The position numbers were made by a program, and so were the translations under genes. Below the pieces are notes generated by a model. That model did no database searches. It saw only the letters and a program-made list of their open reading frames with translations, and was not told where the DNA came from. Shown here in pieces: positions 9,446 to 16,989 of a DNA stretch of 49,493 nucleotides (the first letter of the stretch is position 1; each line of letters begins with the position of its first letter). This DNA comes from Mycobacterium nebraskense (GTDB lineage: Bacteria > Actinomycetota > Actinomycetes > Mycobacteriales > Mycobacteriaceae), in contig NZ_LQPH01000101.1 of assembly GCF_002102255.1 (NCBI RefSeq), forward strand, positions 1 to 49,493. Direction: 5' to 3'.

Positions 9446-9844
9446 GACGAATCGGGTCACGGCGGTGTGATGAACTGTCCTGGTCGTAATTCCCGTGTGG
9501 CACAGGACCTAATGAGAATTGTCGCAGTGGCGGTCGCAGCTGGTCTAGCGGAGGCCGCATAAAGCCCTGCCCAGACTATGAACCATTTCGGGGCTAGCGG
9601 GATTCGGCACGGCGGCACACCGAAGTATCAAGCATGCGCGCGAAGGCAGCGAGGTCTTTGGATGATGTGTCAGCTATACGACAGCGCTTGGCAGCAAAGT
9701 GCTTTCAAGACCACGCGACCGTGGAGTCGGTACGCTGCCTGGCACGCCCACGCCATCAACGATGCACTCGATACAGGCCTAAAAGCCGGCCGTTACCAAG
9801 TAGAGCGTGCCAGGAGCGCAACCCCCGACGGCCGCCGGGCAGCT
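9446..9844. other. Gene-poor stretch, first part
   Basis: No convincing gene. A 16-codon plus-strand frame at 9512-9562 reads like the start of a signal peptide (MRIVAVAVAAGLAEAA) and then stops; it may be a relic. From about 9588 the sequence belongs to copy 1 of the tandem duplication. That part is the region downstream of the minus-strand peptide gene and matches its counterpart before 10517 only patchily. GC content is visibly lower than in the flanking genes. Confidence 0.5.
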
Positions 9845-10089
9845 CTACGGCGTGCAGGTGATTCCGGTGGCTGAACCGGTGCACGAGATGGTCGGCAGCG
9901 TGCAACCGGAGCTTGTCAATGCGGTGAAGGCCAGGACCAGCCCGAGGACGACCTTGTACTTCAAACGAGACATGAACACTCCGTTCGTTGAGAAGAAATG
10001 TTTCGCCCGAGGCGAGTTATATTACGTGCGCGCGATCCGGGATGATAAGGGATTCAACAAATTTGCGACGATTTGCGTCAACTGATTGA
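9588..10089 (-). repeat. Tandem duplication unit, copy 1
   Basis: Approximate limits of a roughly 500-bp unit that recurs about 660 bp away at 10237-10756. The best conserved parts are the small secreted-peptide gene, about 115 nt of leader upstream of it and about 70 nt after its stop. The distal part is strongly diverged. Limits were set by eye. Confidence 0.75.
9845..9973 (-). CDS. Small secreted cysteine peptide / micro-lipoprotein, paralogue 1
   Basis: A 42-codon gene. The product starts MSRLKYKVVLGLVLAF: a basic n-region and a hydrophobic core. A lipobox-like TSSGC places the cysteine at residue 24, and a 19-residue mature part ends ITCTP with three cysteines spaced C-x6-C-x8-C. GGAG lies 5 nt before the ATG. 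The paralogue at 10517-10639 shares the N-terminus and the terminal TCTP. Over the first 27 codons, seven differ silently and five by replacement (V/L, L/T, T/A, S/A, L/F), as expected for a protein under selection rather than for non-coding repeats. I recognise no known family. A membrane-anchored or exported peptide is the inference; function unknown. Confidence 0.62.
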   Translation of the reverse strand: MSRLKYKVVLGLVLAFTALTSSGCTLPTISCTGSATGITCTP

Positions 10090-10516
10090 CGGCGGGGATC
10101 AGCTCAACGTCGAAACACACCGGGCTTGATCCCCTTGTGCCACAAGGCAAACGGAAATCCGTCACAGTGACGGACGAGGTGACTTTGGGCCACGGCGCGG
10201 CCGCACCAATCACTCGTCCGAACTCGTCTGATATTCGGGCCCAACGGGTTTCGGCTCCGAAGTATCAAGTATGCGCACCAACCCAGAGTGGGTCGTTAGG
10301 TGCCAGCTTGTACGTAAAGACGGCATCGATCAACGCGAAGCACTAAGCACGTGAAACTGCTTGATAACCAAGTACCTTCACGAAGTCACGCGACAGCTGG
10401 TCGGTACGCTGACTGGCACGCTTAGGCAAATAACGATGCCACTCGATAGGTCCAAAAGTGGGCCGTACCAAGTAGAACGTGCCAGCAGCGTCACCCCCGA
10501 CGGCTGCCGGGCAGCT
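9974..10516. other. Region between the two small peptide genes, with two short hairpins
   Basis: Holds the conserved leader of peptide gene 1 (about 9974-10089), a single-copy spacer (about 10090-10236) and the diverged 3' part of duplication copy 2. The spacer contains two perfect inverted repeats with 1-nt loops: CCTTGTG/CACAAGG at 10133-10147 and TCCGTCAC/GTGACGGA at 10158-10174, centred 26 nt apart. They lie between the two peptide genes in the direction of their transcription and could be a terminator or an operator pair. Plus-strand open frames here have no recognisable product. Confidence 0.5.
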
Positions 10517-10756
10517 CTACGGCGTGCAGGTCAGGTTAGGTCCGCAATCGATGGTCACGGGAAATGTGCATCCCGAGGCTGCGGTAGCGGTGAAGGCCAG
10601 GACCAGGCCGAGAACAAGCTTGTACTTCAAACGAGACATGAACCACTCCGTCCGTTAGAGGAGAGATGTACGCCCGAGGGGAGCTATGTTACGTGAGTGC
10701 AACGCGGAATGCTATGGGATTCACCAAATTTGCAGCGGTCTACGTCAATTGATTGA
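10237..10756 (-). repeat. Tandem duplication unit, copy 2
   Basis: Counterpart of 9588-10089, in direct orientation. The offset between the two peptide start codons is 666 nt. The leader (10640-10756) and the peptide gene are the best preserved parts. Limits are approximate. Confidence 0.75.
10517..10639 (-). CDS. Small secreted cysteine peptide / micro-lipoprotein, paralogue 2
   Basis: A 40-codon gene. The product begins MSRLKYKLVLGLVLAF, with a lipobox-like AASGC (cysteine at residue 24) and a 17-residue mature part ending LTCTP with cysteines spaced C-x7-C-x5-C. GGAG lies 6 nt before the ATG. Compared with paralogue 1, the signal peptide and the TCTP end are conserved while the middle varies in sequence and length. 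That is typical of an exported peptide whose core diversifies. The lipobox has A at -3 rather than the usual L, so lipid anchoring is likely but not certain; the two distal cysteines could form a disulfide. Too short for most gene callers. Function unknown. Confidence 0.65.
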   Translation of the reverse strand: MSRLKYKLVLGLVLAFTATAASGCTFPVTIDCGPNLTCTP

Positions 10757-11216
10757 AGTGGAGCATAGCCTTCCGCCGAACCACCCCGCATATGGGCTGA
10801 TACGTCATTGATGAGCGGCTGGTGCGCGGATATGCATTCATTTCCCAAAATCTTCCGCGAGGCCAGAAGACGCGATGATATTTGTATCAGCACACGACCC
10901 GACCTACATTTCAAACAATGCAGGGCGCTGGGAAACGTGTTCGGGGGAAACGAGATACGGGTTTGGCCGGTAGATTCGCGGCCGCTGTTCGCGTCTCCCG
11001 GTTTCGTCATGCCCATTGCAATGCGCACGGCGAACTCGGTAGGCTGTCTGAACGACCACACTGACCGCGCGGGCGGATTTGCTCGTGCCAATTGCGGTCT
11101 GCTCTTCTCGAACTGCCAACAGCTTGAATACATTTCATGTGAGCCCCTACGCAGCTGGCGCCGTCATTAGATTCCAAATCCGGTCAATGCGACCGGGAAA
11201 AGTAAGCTTTGTTGCT
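10640..11216. other. Gene-poor stretch before the DUF2961 gene
   Basis: The first 115 nt or so are the conserved leader of peptide gene 2, with TTGACG near its distal end at the same place as in copy 1. The remainder (about 10760-11216) is AT-richer than the surrounding genes. It contains overlapping open frames on both strands, none of which shows a family motif, a good ribosome binding site or codon bias. I see no gene here that I can support. Confidence 0.5.
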
Positions 11217-13250
11217 ATGCCAGTGGCTATTCGTGCGTGGTGCGCAACATTGGCCTTCGCGCTGTCGGCGGCCGCCGGTGTCACCTCCGCAGCCGCAGCC
11301 TTCGCAGAGCCAATCGGGAATGGCGCCGGCGAAAGGCTGGTCGGCTGGGACACCTATCGCCGGCTGGACCGGTTGCCGTACCTGCGCACCGACACACAGG
11401 CCCTGCAACTCTCCAGCTTCGATCGCAGTGGCGGTGATTTCGACCTCTCCACCGGAAACCACAACGGCACCGGCGGTTGCCTGGCGTTCGGCGGCGCCGG
11501 CTGCGTCGTCGCGGAGGACCGCGGTGCCGGCGAGGTGGATTCGATCTGGTTCACCCGCGACGGCGGCAAGGTGACCCGGATCGGAAACATCCGCGTCGAA
11601 TTGGACGGACGGACTGTGCTCGAAGCTCCCCTGCAATCGGTGGTCGATGGTGGGCTGGGGGCGCCATTCGAATGGCCGCTGGTGGCCAACGCGGCGCAGT
11701 CGCCGGGCGGGGTGTACATCAAGGTGCCGATGCCCTACCGGCAGTCGATGCGCATCAGCATCGCAGCGAATCTTGAGTACTACCACGTCGACTACCGCCA
11801 ATTCTCGACGGCGGAGGGCGTGACCACGTTCTCGCCCTCCGACCCCGCGCTCGACGTGCTCGCCACGCTGCGCGCCGCGGGCACCGCCGACCCAAAACCG
11901 GCAGCACCCGCGGCGGCTCACGACAACAGGATTGTCGAGCTGCCCGCCGGCGCCGGGGTGACGATCGCGGAATCGACCGGTCCGGGTAGCATCTCGGCGC
12001 TACACCTACAACTGCCAGAACCGACGGATCAACTGCTGAGCGGCTTGCGGTTGCAGATGGAGTTCGACGGCCGGACCATGGTCGACTCCCCACTCGGGGA
12101 GTTCTTCGGCGCCGGGTTGGGCGCCAGTAGCGTGCGATCGCTGATGTTCGCCGCGATCCCGGAGCCAGGGGGGCCGTTGTCGTTGTTCGCGTGGTGGCCC
12201 ATGCCGTTCGCCCACGAGGCTCGCGTCACGCTCGTGAACACCACCGACAATCTCGTCCCCGGAATCGACAGCGACGTGACGACCGCCCCCGACGCCCAGT
12301 GGGCTGCGGCGTTGGCCGGCGGCCGTGCCGGCTATTTCACCGCTCGCTCGCATGCCGCGCCGACGATCCCGGGCCAGGACTGGTTGTTCGCCGACGAACA
12401 GGGCCACGGGAAATTCGTCGGCGTCAGCCACACCATTCGCGGTTCTCGAATCAGGACCGCGTTCAGTGACGCCGCACCATACTTTCTCGAAGGGGCCGAG
12501 CGCGTGTACACGGACGGCACCGGATCGCCCCAGTGGTATGGGACCGGCACCGAGGACCTCTACGAGGGTGGCTGGTATTTCAAGGACGGCACCCGCTTCA
12601 GCGACCCGCTCACCGGACAACCCGACCAGCGCACGGCCACCGGGGGCTGCGCAGACTACTGCGTCGCCGTCTATCGGCTCATGCTCGCGGACGCCATCGA
12701 CTACCACTCTGCGATCCGGTTCGGCATCGAGCACGGCAAGCGAAATATGGTCCAACCCGACTACAGCTCAACCGCTTTCCTCTACACGCAACCCGATGAC
12801 ACTCTTGCGCCCGGCGACGACGTCCGCCCCGCCGATCCGGTCAGCCGACTCCTGCACGGCTACACCGACACCGACGCCACGGATCAGTTGCTGGTCAGCG
12901 CATACGAAGGCAACGAAGACACCCGTCCGGTCATCGGGTCGGTCCGGGTCACCAACGCCGCGATCACGTTTCACGTCGAAACCGACCCGGACAACCGCGG
13001 CATCCTGCTGCGCAGGACGTCGGATCAAGGGGACGGTTTCCAATCGGCGGACGTCGCCATCGACGGCGTTCCCGTCGGGAAGTGGCTACAGCCGCGCGGC
13101 AACACTTTTCACCGCTGGCTCGATGACACGTACCTCTTGCCGCAATCGCTGACCGCGGGCAAAGCGCAGCTGACCATCACCCTGACGCCTGCGCCCGACT
13201 CGCCGCCGTGGACGGCGAGCCGCTACCAGATCGAAACATTGACGGGTTGA
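11217..13250 (+). CDS. Secreted DUF2961 protein, GH172-like glycoside hydrolase
   Basis: A 677-residue exported protein. An N-terminal signal peptide (MPVAIRAWCATLAFALSAAA...) ends at an AFA-EP cleavage site near residue 31. The mature part begins with the DUF2961 hallmark GWDTYRRLDRLPYLR and continues with paired beta-rich segments (GAGEVDSIWFT...VELDGRTVLEAPL; GPGSISALHLQL...MEFDGRTMVDSPL). The family motif GTGTEDLYEGGWYF lies near residues 440-455, with a likely catalytic glutamate. DUF2961 proteins form GH172, which includes alpha-D-fructofuranosidases and exo-D-arabinofuranosidases, so mycobacterial cell-wall D-arabinan is a reasonable but unproven substrate. An ATG at 11187 is an alternative start. 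The 3' end overlaps the convergent rhomboid-like gene by 74 nt. Confidence 0.85.
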   Translation: MPVAIRAWCATLAFALSAAAGVTSAAAAFAEPIGNGAGERLVGWDTYRRLDRLPYLRTDTQALQLSSFDRSGGDFDLSTGNHNGTGGCLAFGGAGCVVAEDRGAGEVDSIWFTRDGGKVTRIGNIRVELDGRTVLEAPLQSVVDGGLGAPFEWPLVANAAQSPGGVYIKVPMPYRQSMRISIAANLEYYHVDYRQFSTAEGVTTFSPSDPALDVLATLRAAGTADPKPAAPAAAHDNRIVELPAGAGVTIAESTGPGSISALHLQLPEPTDQLLSGLRLQMEFDGRTMVDSPLGEFFGAGLGASSVRSLMFAAIPEPGGPLSLFAWWPMPFAHEARVTLVNTTDNLVPGIDSDVTTAPDAQWAAALAGGRAGYFTARSHAAPTIPGQDWLFADEQGHGKFVGVSHTIRGSRIRTAFSDAAPYFLEGAERVYTDGTGSPQWYGTGTEDLYEGGWYFKDGTRFSDPLTGQPDQRTATGGCADYCVAVYRLMLADAIDYHSAIRFGIEHGKRNMVQPDYSSTAFLYTQPDDTLAPGDDVRPADPVSRLLHGYTDTDATDQLLVSAYEGNEDTRPVIGSVRVTNAAITFHVETDPDNRGILLRRTSDQGDGFQSADVAIDGVPVGKWLQPRGNTFHRWLDDTYLLPQSLTAGKAQLTITLTPAPDSPPWTASRYQIETLTG

Positions 13251-14016
13251 CCGATTGGGCAGCGGTAGCCCGCATCACCCGACTGGCGAGGAGGGTGGCG
13301 ATCACCACGCCGGTCAACCCGCCGACGATAGCCGCCGATGACGACCATCCCGACAGGACGAAATAGCCGAAGGCGGCGCCGATGACGAGCAAGGTCGCGT
13401 GCACCGGCGTCCAGCGCGCGATCGAAGGCAACCGGAACGACAAGCCCATGCCAAGGAGCAGCGCCAGCACGTGACCGAACGCGGTGAAGTCCGCGTCAGA
13501 CGTTGCCACCAATGCGATGCCAAGCCACCAACCGACCCAGGCCGGACGCCAGCGCAACGGTATCGATGCGGTCAGGGCGCCCAGCACACAGACCGCGCCG
13601 TAGCTGATCCCGACGTCGGTGGCGTGCGCAACCGAGAACGGCAGCCATCCCGTCTCCACCGCGGCGACCAGCCCCACCGCAACGATCACGGTGGCGCCGA
13701 TATGACCAACCGCAAAGGTGATCAGCAAACCCCTGCCGCGCCAGGCGAGTTCGCCCAGCGCCAGCAGGCACACCAACCCCGGCAGCCAGAGATAGACGCC
13801 GCCGCCGTCGCTGACGAACGCGCTACCGACCAAGGTGCCCAGGTGGCCGTGCGCCAGGTTATGCAGGTTGGTGCTCATCTCGCTGACGACCGCCGCGCGG
13901 GTGTGCGCACCCAACGCCGTCAGGGTGACGGAGACGGCAAGCAGCATGACGGCGTACGCCGCCGTGACACGCAAGCGGTCGGCGCGGGCACGAACGTCGG
14001 TGCTGGGCACTGTCAT
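13177..14016 (-). CDS. Rhomboid-like polytopic membrane protein
   Basis: A 279-residue protein with about six hydrophobic segments and an N-terminal NLHNLAHGHLGTLVGSAF block, typical of mycobacterial rhomboid-like proteins. A GISYG motif (serine 138) in one helix and a GHVLALLLGMG motif (histidine 182) in a later helix resemble the serine/histidine dyad of rhomboid intramembrane proteases, although the serine motif is GISY rather than GxSG. Whether it is an active protease is open. Its ATG overlaps the stop of the upstream LysA-like gene by 4 nt (ATGA), so translation is coupled. Its last 74 nt lie antisense to the end of the DUF2961 gene. Confidence 0.78.
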   Translation of the reverse strand: MTVPSTDVRARADRLRVTAAYAVMLLAVSVTLTALGAHTRAAVVSEMSTNLHNLAHGHLGTLVGSAFVSDGGGVYLWLPGLVCLLALGELAWRGRGLLITFAVGHIGATVIVAVGLVAAVETGWLPFSVAHATDVGISYGAVCVLGALTASIPLRWRPAWVGWWLGIALVATSDADFTAFGHVLALLLGMGLSFRLPSIARWTPVHATLLVIGAAFGYFVLSGWSSSAAIVGGLTGVVIATLLASRVMRATAAQSVNPSMFRSGSGSPSTAASRAQASG

Positions 14017-15323
14017 CGGCCATCCCAGCCGCGGTCGCGGGCGAGCAGGTCGGCCACGGTTTCCCGGCGCACCAGTTCACGACACTTGCCCCCGGAGACC
14101 GCGACCAGCGGCGGGCGGCCCAACAGGCTGTGGCTCGGCACCGTCGAGTGCTGGTAGGCGCCGGTGCACGCCACCGCCAGCAGATCCCCGGGGTGGATGT
14201 CTGCGGGCAGCTCGACGTCGCGGGCGATCTCGTCGCCGTCGCCATGCCGGCCCACGACGGTGACGGGTGCGGTCACCGCTGGCCGGTGCCGATTGGCCAG
14301 TGCCACCGTGTATTTCGCGCCTCGGTTCCCCAGGTTGTCGCCCGCGCTGCCGTCCACCGCGACAAAGGTGCGCCCGCCGGGCTGTCGTTTGACGGCGATC
14401 ACCCGGCACAGGGTCATTCCTGCGCGCGCGGCGATCGCCCGGCCGGGCTCGATCACGATTCGAGGGCGAGGGAATTCGTGCTTTGCACAAGCGGATTCCA
14501 GCGCGCCGTCGATGGCGGACCCGAGCGAGCGCAGGTTGAGTTCCAGGTCGCCCGAAAGGTACGGGACCGCATGTCCGCCGCCGAGATTGAGTTCGGTGAG
14601 CACGATCCGATGGCGGTCGCGGACCTCGGCCATCACGCCGATCATCTGGCTGATCGCCGCACCGTAGAGCGAGGCGTCGGTGAGGTGCGACCCCAGCCGG
14701 CAGTGCAGCCCCACCAGATCCAGCCACGGCTGGTCCAGAACACGCCTTAGGGCGCCGGCCGCCTGGCCGCCCGACAGCGCGAAGCCGAATTTCTGGTCGA
14801 TCACCCCGACGTCGGGGATGACCCCCACCAGAACGCGCTGACGGTGACGCACCCGGCAGGCGAGCAGCGAGATCTCGCTCGGTGAGTCGACGACGATTCG
14901 ACCGACGCCGGCGGCGACCGCGTCATACAGCTCGGCCGCGGTTATGACGCCGTCCAGGACGATCCGTGACGGCGGGACGTCGGCCGCCAGCGCGGTGGCC
15001 AGCTCGCCGGCCGAGCAGACGTTCACGCCGGCCCCTTCGTCTGCGGCCCAGCGGGCGACGTCGACACTCAACAGCGCCTTGCCGGCGTAAATCAGCTCGG
15101 CGTCGGGGAGCGTAGCGCGATAGCAGCGGATGCGGGCCCGAAAATCCTCCTCGTCCACCACGTAGGTGGGGGTGCCGAACTCGGCGGCGATATCGTCGGC
15201 GGCCACGTCGCCGACGCACAGTCGGCCCAGGTCGTCGACGTAGGCGCTCAGCGGCCAGATCGCACGATCGAGGTGCGGGTTCAGCCCGTGCTTCAGCGAC
15301 GGAAGCAGCTCGAAGAGCGTCAT
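14013..15323 (-). CDS. LysA-like PLP-dependent decarboxylase paralogue with altered active site
   Basis: A 436-residue fold-type III PLP enzyme related to diaminopimelate decarboxylase. The PLP lysine is K82 in YAGKALLS. The barrel motifs GLHCRLGS and LNLGGGHAVPY and the phosphate-binding EPGRAIAARAG are visible, and TGAYQHS and LLGRPPLVAV follow. The key LysA signature CESGD, whose cysteine and glutamate contact substrate across the dimer, reads HGDGD here (after TVVGR), and the SxRYNM tyrosine is also lost. Lysine synthesis is therefore doubtful; another amino-acid or amine substrate, or loss of activity, is possible. GGAGGG abuts the ATG at 15323, so the start is not fully certain. Coupled to the rhomboid-like gene. 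Confidence 0.82.
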   Translation of the reverse strand: MTLFELLPSLKHGLNPHLDRAIWPLSAYVDDLGRLCVGDVAADDIAAEFGTPTYVVDEEDFRARIRCYRATLPDAELIYAGKALLSVDVARWAADEGAGVNVCSAGELATALAADVPPSRIVLDGVITAAELYDAVAAGVGRIVVDSPSEISLLACRVRHRQRVLVGVIPDVGVIDQKFGFALSGGQAAGALRRVLDQPWLDLVGLHCRLGSHLTDASLYGAAISQMIGVMAEVRDRHRIVLTELNLGGGHAVPYLSGDLELNLRSLGSAIDGALESACAKHEFPRPRIVIEPGRAIAARAGMTLCRVIAVKRQPGGRTFVAVDGSAGDNLGNRGAKYTVALANRHRPAVTAPVTVVGRHGDGDEIARDVELPADIHPGDLLAVACTGAYQHSTVPSHSLLGRPPLVAVSGGKCRELVRRETVADLLARDRGWDGR

Positions 15324-15396
15324 CCCTCCACGGTGCCGGTCCGATCGCGGGCGTGCCGCGTTCTTAACGAAGCCTTCACACCGGGGCGGCAAATCT

Positions 15397-16026
15397 TCAC
15401 AGATTCGGAACACTGGGCGCGATCGAGGCCATCACCTCGTCCGCGGGCACGATCGCGGTGGCGTAATTCGGGATGTTCACCTCGAGCGCGGCGCGCATCT
15501 CGACGTCCGAGTAGTCCGCTGTTGCGTCGCGCACAACGGTGACGTCATAGCCGAGCTCCGCGCCGTATCGAACCGTGGCCTCCAGGCACGTGTGGGCGAT
15601 GAGACCCATGACGATGAGCCGCTGAATGCCGTGCCGTTTGAGCTGCAGGTCCAGATCGGTGTTGGCGAAACTGCTTGAACACCAGTGTTCATGGGCGACG
15701 ACGTCGCCGGGTTGGGGTTCGAACCCGTCACGAAGCTCGCCCCCCCAGGTGCCGAACTCGAAGGTCCTGCGCGACCACGCCGCCTTCTGCACCGGCGCAA
15801 CGTATTTCCACGTCTCGTAATCGCCGGGGCGGTATCGGCGATGCAGCGCGTAGAACACGCGGATATTCGCGGCTCGGGCGGCGTCGAGCACCTGCTTCAT
15901 GTGCGTGACGCAGTCGTTGCTCTCGATGACGCCCTTCAAGCGATCCCACACCTTGCCGCCGGGGGAGATGAAGTCGTTGTACGGATCGATCAACACCAGC
16001 CCGGTGGTGTCCTTGCTATACGTCAC
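15397..16026 (-). CDS. Isochorismatase-family cysteine hydrolase
   Basis: A 209-residue cysteine hydrolase. The catalytic aspartate is D14 in VLIDPYNDF and the nucleophile is C147 in GLIAHTCLEATVRYG, followed by the family's DVTVVRDAT strand. The usual middle lysine of the Asp-Lys-Cys triad is not obvious: its region reads AHEHWCSSSFANTDLD. Substrates in this family range from isochorismate to nicotinamide and other amides. It diverges from the SDR-P450 operon, and the palindromic operator at 16098-16113 lies between them, so it may belong to the same regulon. Confidence 0.85.
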   Translation of the reverse strand: MTYSKDTTGLVLIDPYNDFISPGGKVWDRLKGVIESNDCVTHMKQVLDAARAANIRVFYALHRRYRPGDYETWKYVAPVQKAAWSRRTFEFGTWGGELRDGFEPQPGDVVAHEHWCSSSFANTDLDLQLKRHGIQRLIVMGLIAHTCLEATVRYGAELGYDVTVVRDATADYSDVEMRAALEVNIPNYATAIVPADEVMASIAPSVPNL

Positions 16027-16097
16027 GCGGCCATCATCCCTTGTCGACGTCTTGACTGCCCGCTCTCGGTGCTGCTAGACATGGGTGCGCCAGGGAA

Positions 16098-16113
16098 TTG
16101 GGCGATCGCCCAA
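16098..16113. promoter_or_regulatory. Palindromic operator, site A (TTGGGCGATCGCCCAA)
   Basis: A perfect 16-bp palindrome, TTGGGCGA/TCGCCCAA, 23 nt upstream of the SDR start and 71 nt upstream of the divergent hydrolase start. Near-identical copies lie upstream of the 6-oxocamphor-hydrolase-like gene (21371-21388) and of the second SDR (22491-22508). Size and symmetry fit a TetR-family operator. The nearest candidate regulator is the TetR at 18189-18809. Confidence 0.8.
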
Positions 16114-16136
16114 AACGGCGGGGCATGGAGGTGGCG

Positions 16137-16970
16137 ATGGGCCGGATGGACGGCAAGGTCGCGTTCGTGACCGGCGCGGCGCGCGGGCAGGGCAGGAGTC
16201 ACGCCGTCCGGCTCGCGCGGGAGGGCGCCGACATCATCGCCGTCGACATCTGCCGCAAGTTCGAGGCGTCGCCCGCGGACGGTGCCACGCCCGAAGATCT
16301 CGACGAGACCGCCGGCTTGGTCAAGGACGCCGGCGGCCGAGTCGTCACCGCCGAAGTGGACGTGCGCGATTTCGACGCGCTGCGAGCCGCCGTTGACAGC
16401 GGCGTCGAACAGCTAGGGCGCCTGGACGTCATCGTCGCGAACGCCGGGATCGGCACGACGGCGGGAAAGCTGCACAAGGCCGATGAGGCCCTGTGGCAGG
16501 AGATGATCGACGTCAACCTCAGCGGCGTCTGGAAGACGGTGAAGGCCGGGGTTCCCCACATCCTGAACGGTGACCGCGGCGGCTCCATCGTCTTGACGTC
16601 GTCGGTGGCCGGTTTGAAGGCCTACCCCCACGTCGGCCACTACGTCGCAGCCAAGCACGGCGTGATCGGCCTGATGCGTTCGTTCGCCGTCGAATTGGGC
16701 CAGCGCATGATCAGGGTGAATGCCGTCCTCCCCACGCACACGAGTTCGCCGTTATTGATGAACGAGGCCACCTACCGCGCGTTCCGGCCGGAGTTGGAGA
16801 ACCCGGGGCCCGACGACCTCGCTCCGGTGTGCCAGAGCTTCCACTACCTGCCCATCCCCTGGGTGACCCCCGAAGACATCAGTAACGCCGTGCTGTTCTT
16901 GGCATCCGACGAAGCGCGCTACATCACCGGCGTCGCCCTTCCCGTCGATGCGGGCAGCTGTCTCAAATAG
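16137..16970 (+). CDS. Mycofactocin-type SDR oxidoreductase (carveol dehydrogenase-like)
   Basis: A 277-residue short-chain dehydrogenase. The extended glycine motif VTGAARGQGRSHA (residues 11-23) is diagnostic of the mycofactocin-associated SDR subfamily, which holds NAD tightly. ANAG begins at residue 101, the catalytic serine lies in LTSSVAG, and the Y169-x3-K173 pair is present. The subfamily includes carveol dehydrogenase from limonene metabolism and similar alcohol dehydrogenases. The start is set by GGAGG 5 nt upstream of the ATG at 16137; earlier in-frame ATGs would run through the operator. The P450 gene follows after 19 nt, so the pair probably hydroxylates a substrate and oxidises the resulting alcohol. 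Confidence 0.92.
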   Translation: MGRMDGKVAFVTGAARGQGRSHAVRLAREGADIIAVDICRKFEASPADGATPEDLDETAGLVKDAGGRVVTAEVDVRDFDALRAAVDSGVEQLGRLDVIVANAGIGTTAGKLHKADEALWQEMIDVNLSGVWKTVKAGVPHILNGDRGGSIVLTSSVAGLKAYPHVGHYVAAKHGVIGLMRSFAVELGQRMIRVNAVLPTHTSSPLLMNEATYRAFRPELENPGPDDLAPVCQSFHYLPIPWVTPEDISNAVLFLASDEARYITGVALPVDAGSCLK

Positions 16971-16989
16971 GGAAGTAAGGAAAGCATCC

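Noticed and set aside
9578..10696. Plus-strand frames of 60-110 codons in the tandem duplication
   Set aside because: The frames differ between the two copies and share protein similarity only where the minus-strand peptide gene and its 3' flank are conserved; the silent-change pattern supports the minus strand.
10684..11170. Overlapping 120-149 codon frames on both strands before the DUF2961 gene
   Set aside because: No recognisable domain, start signal or codon preference on either strand.
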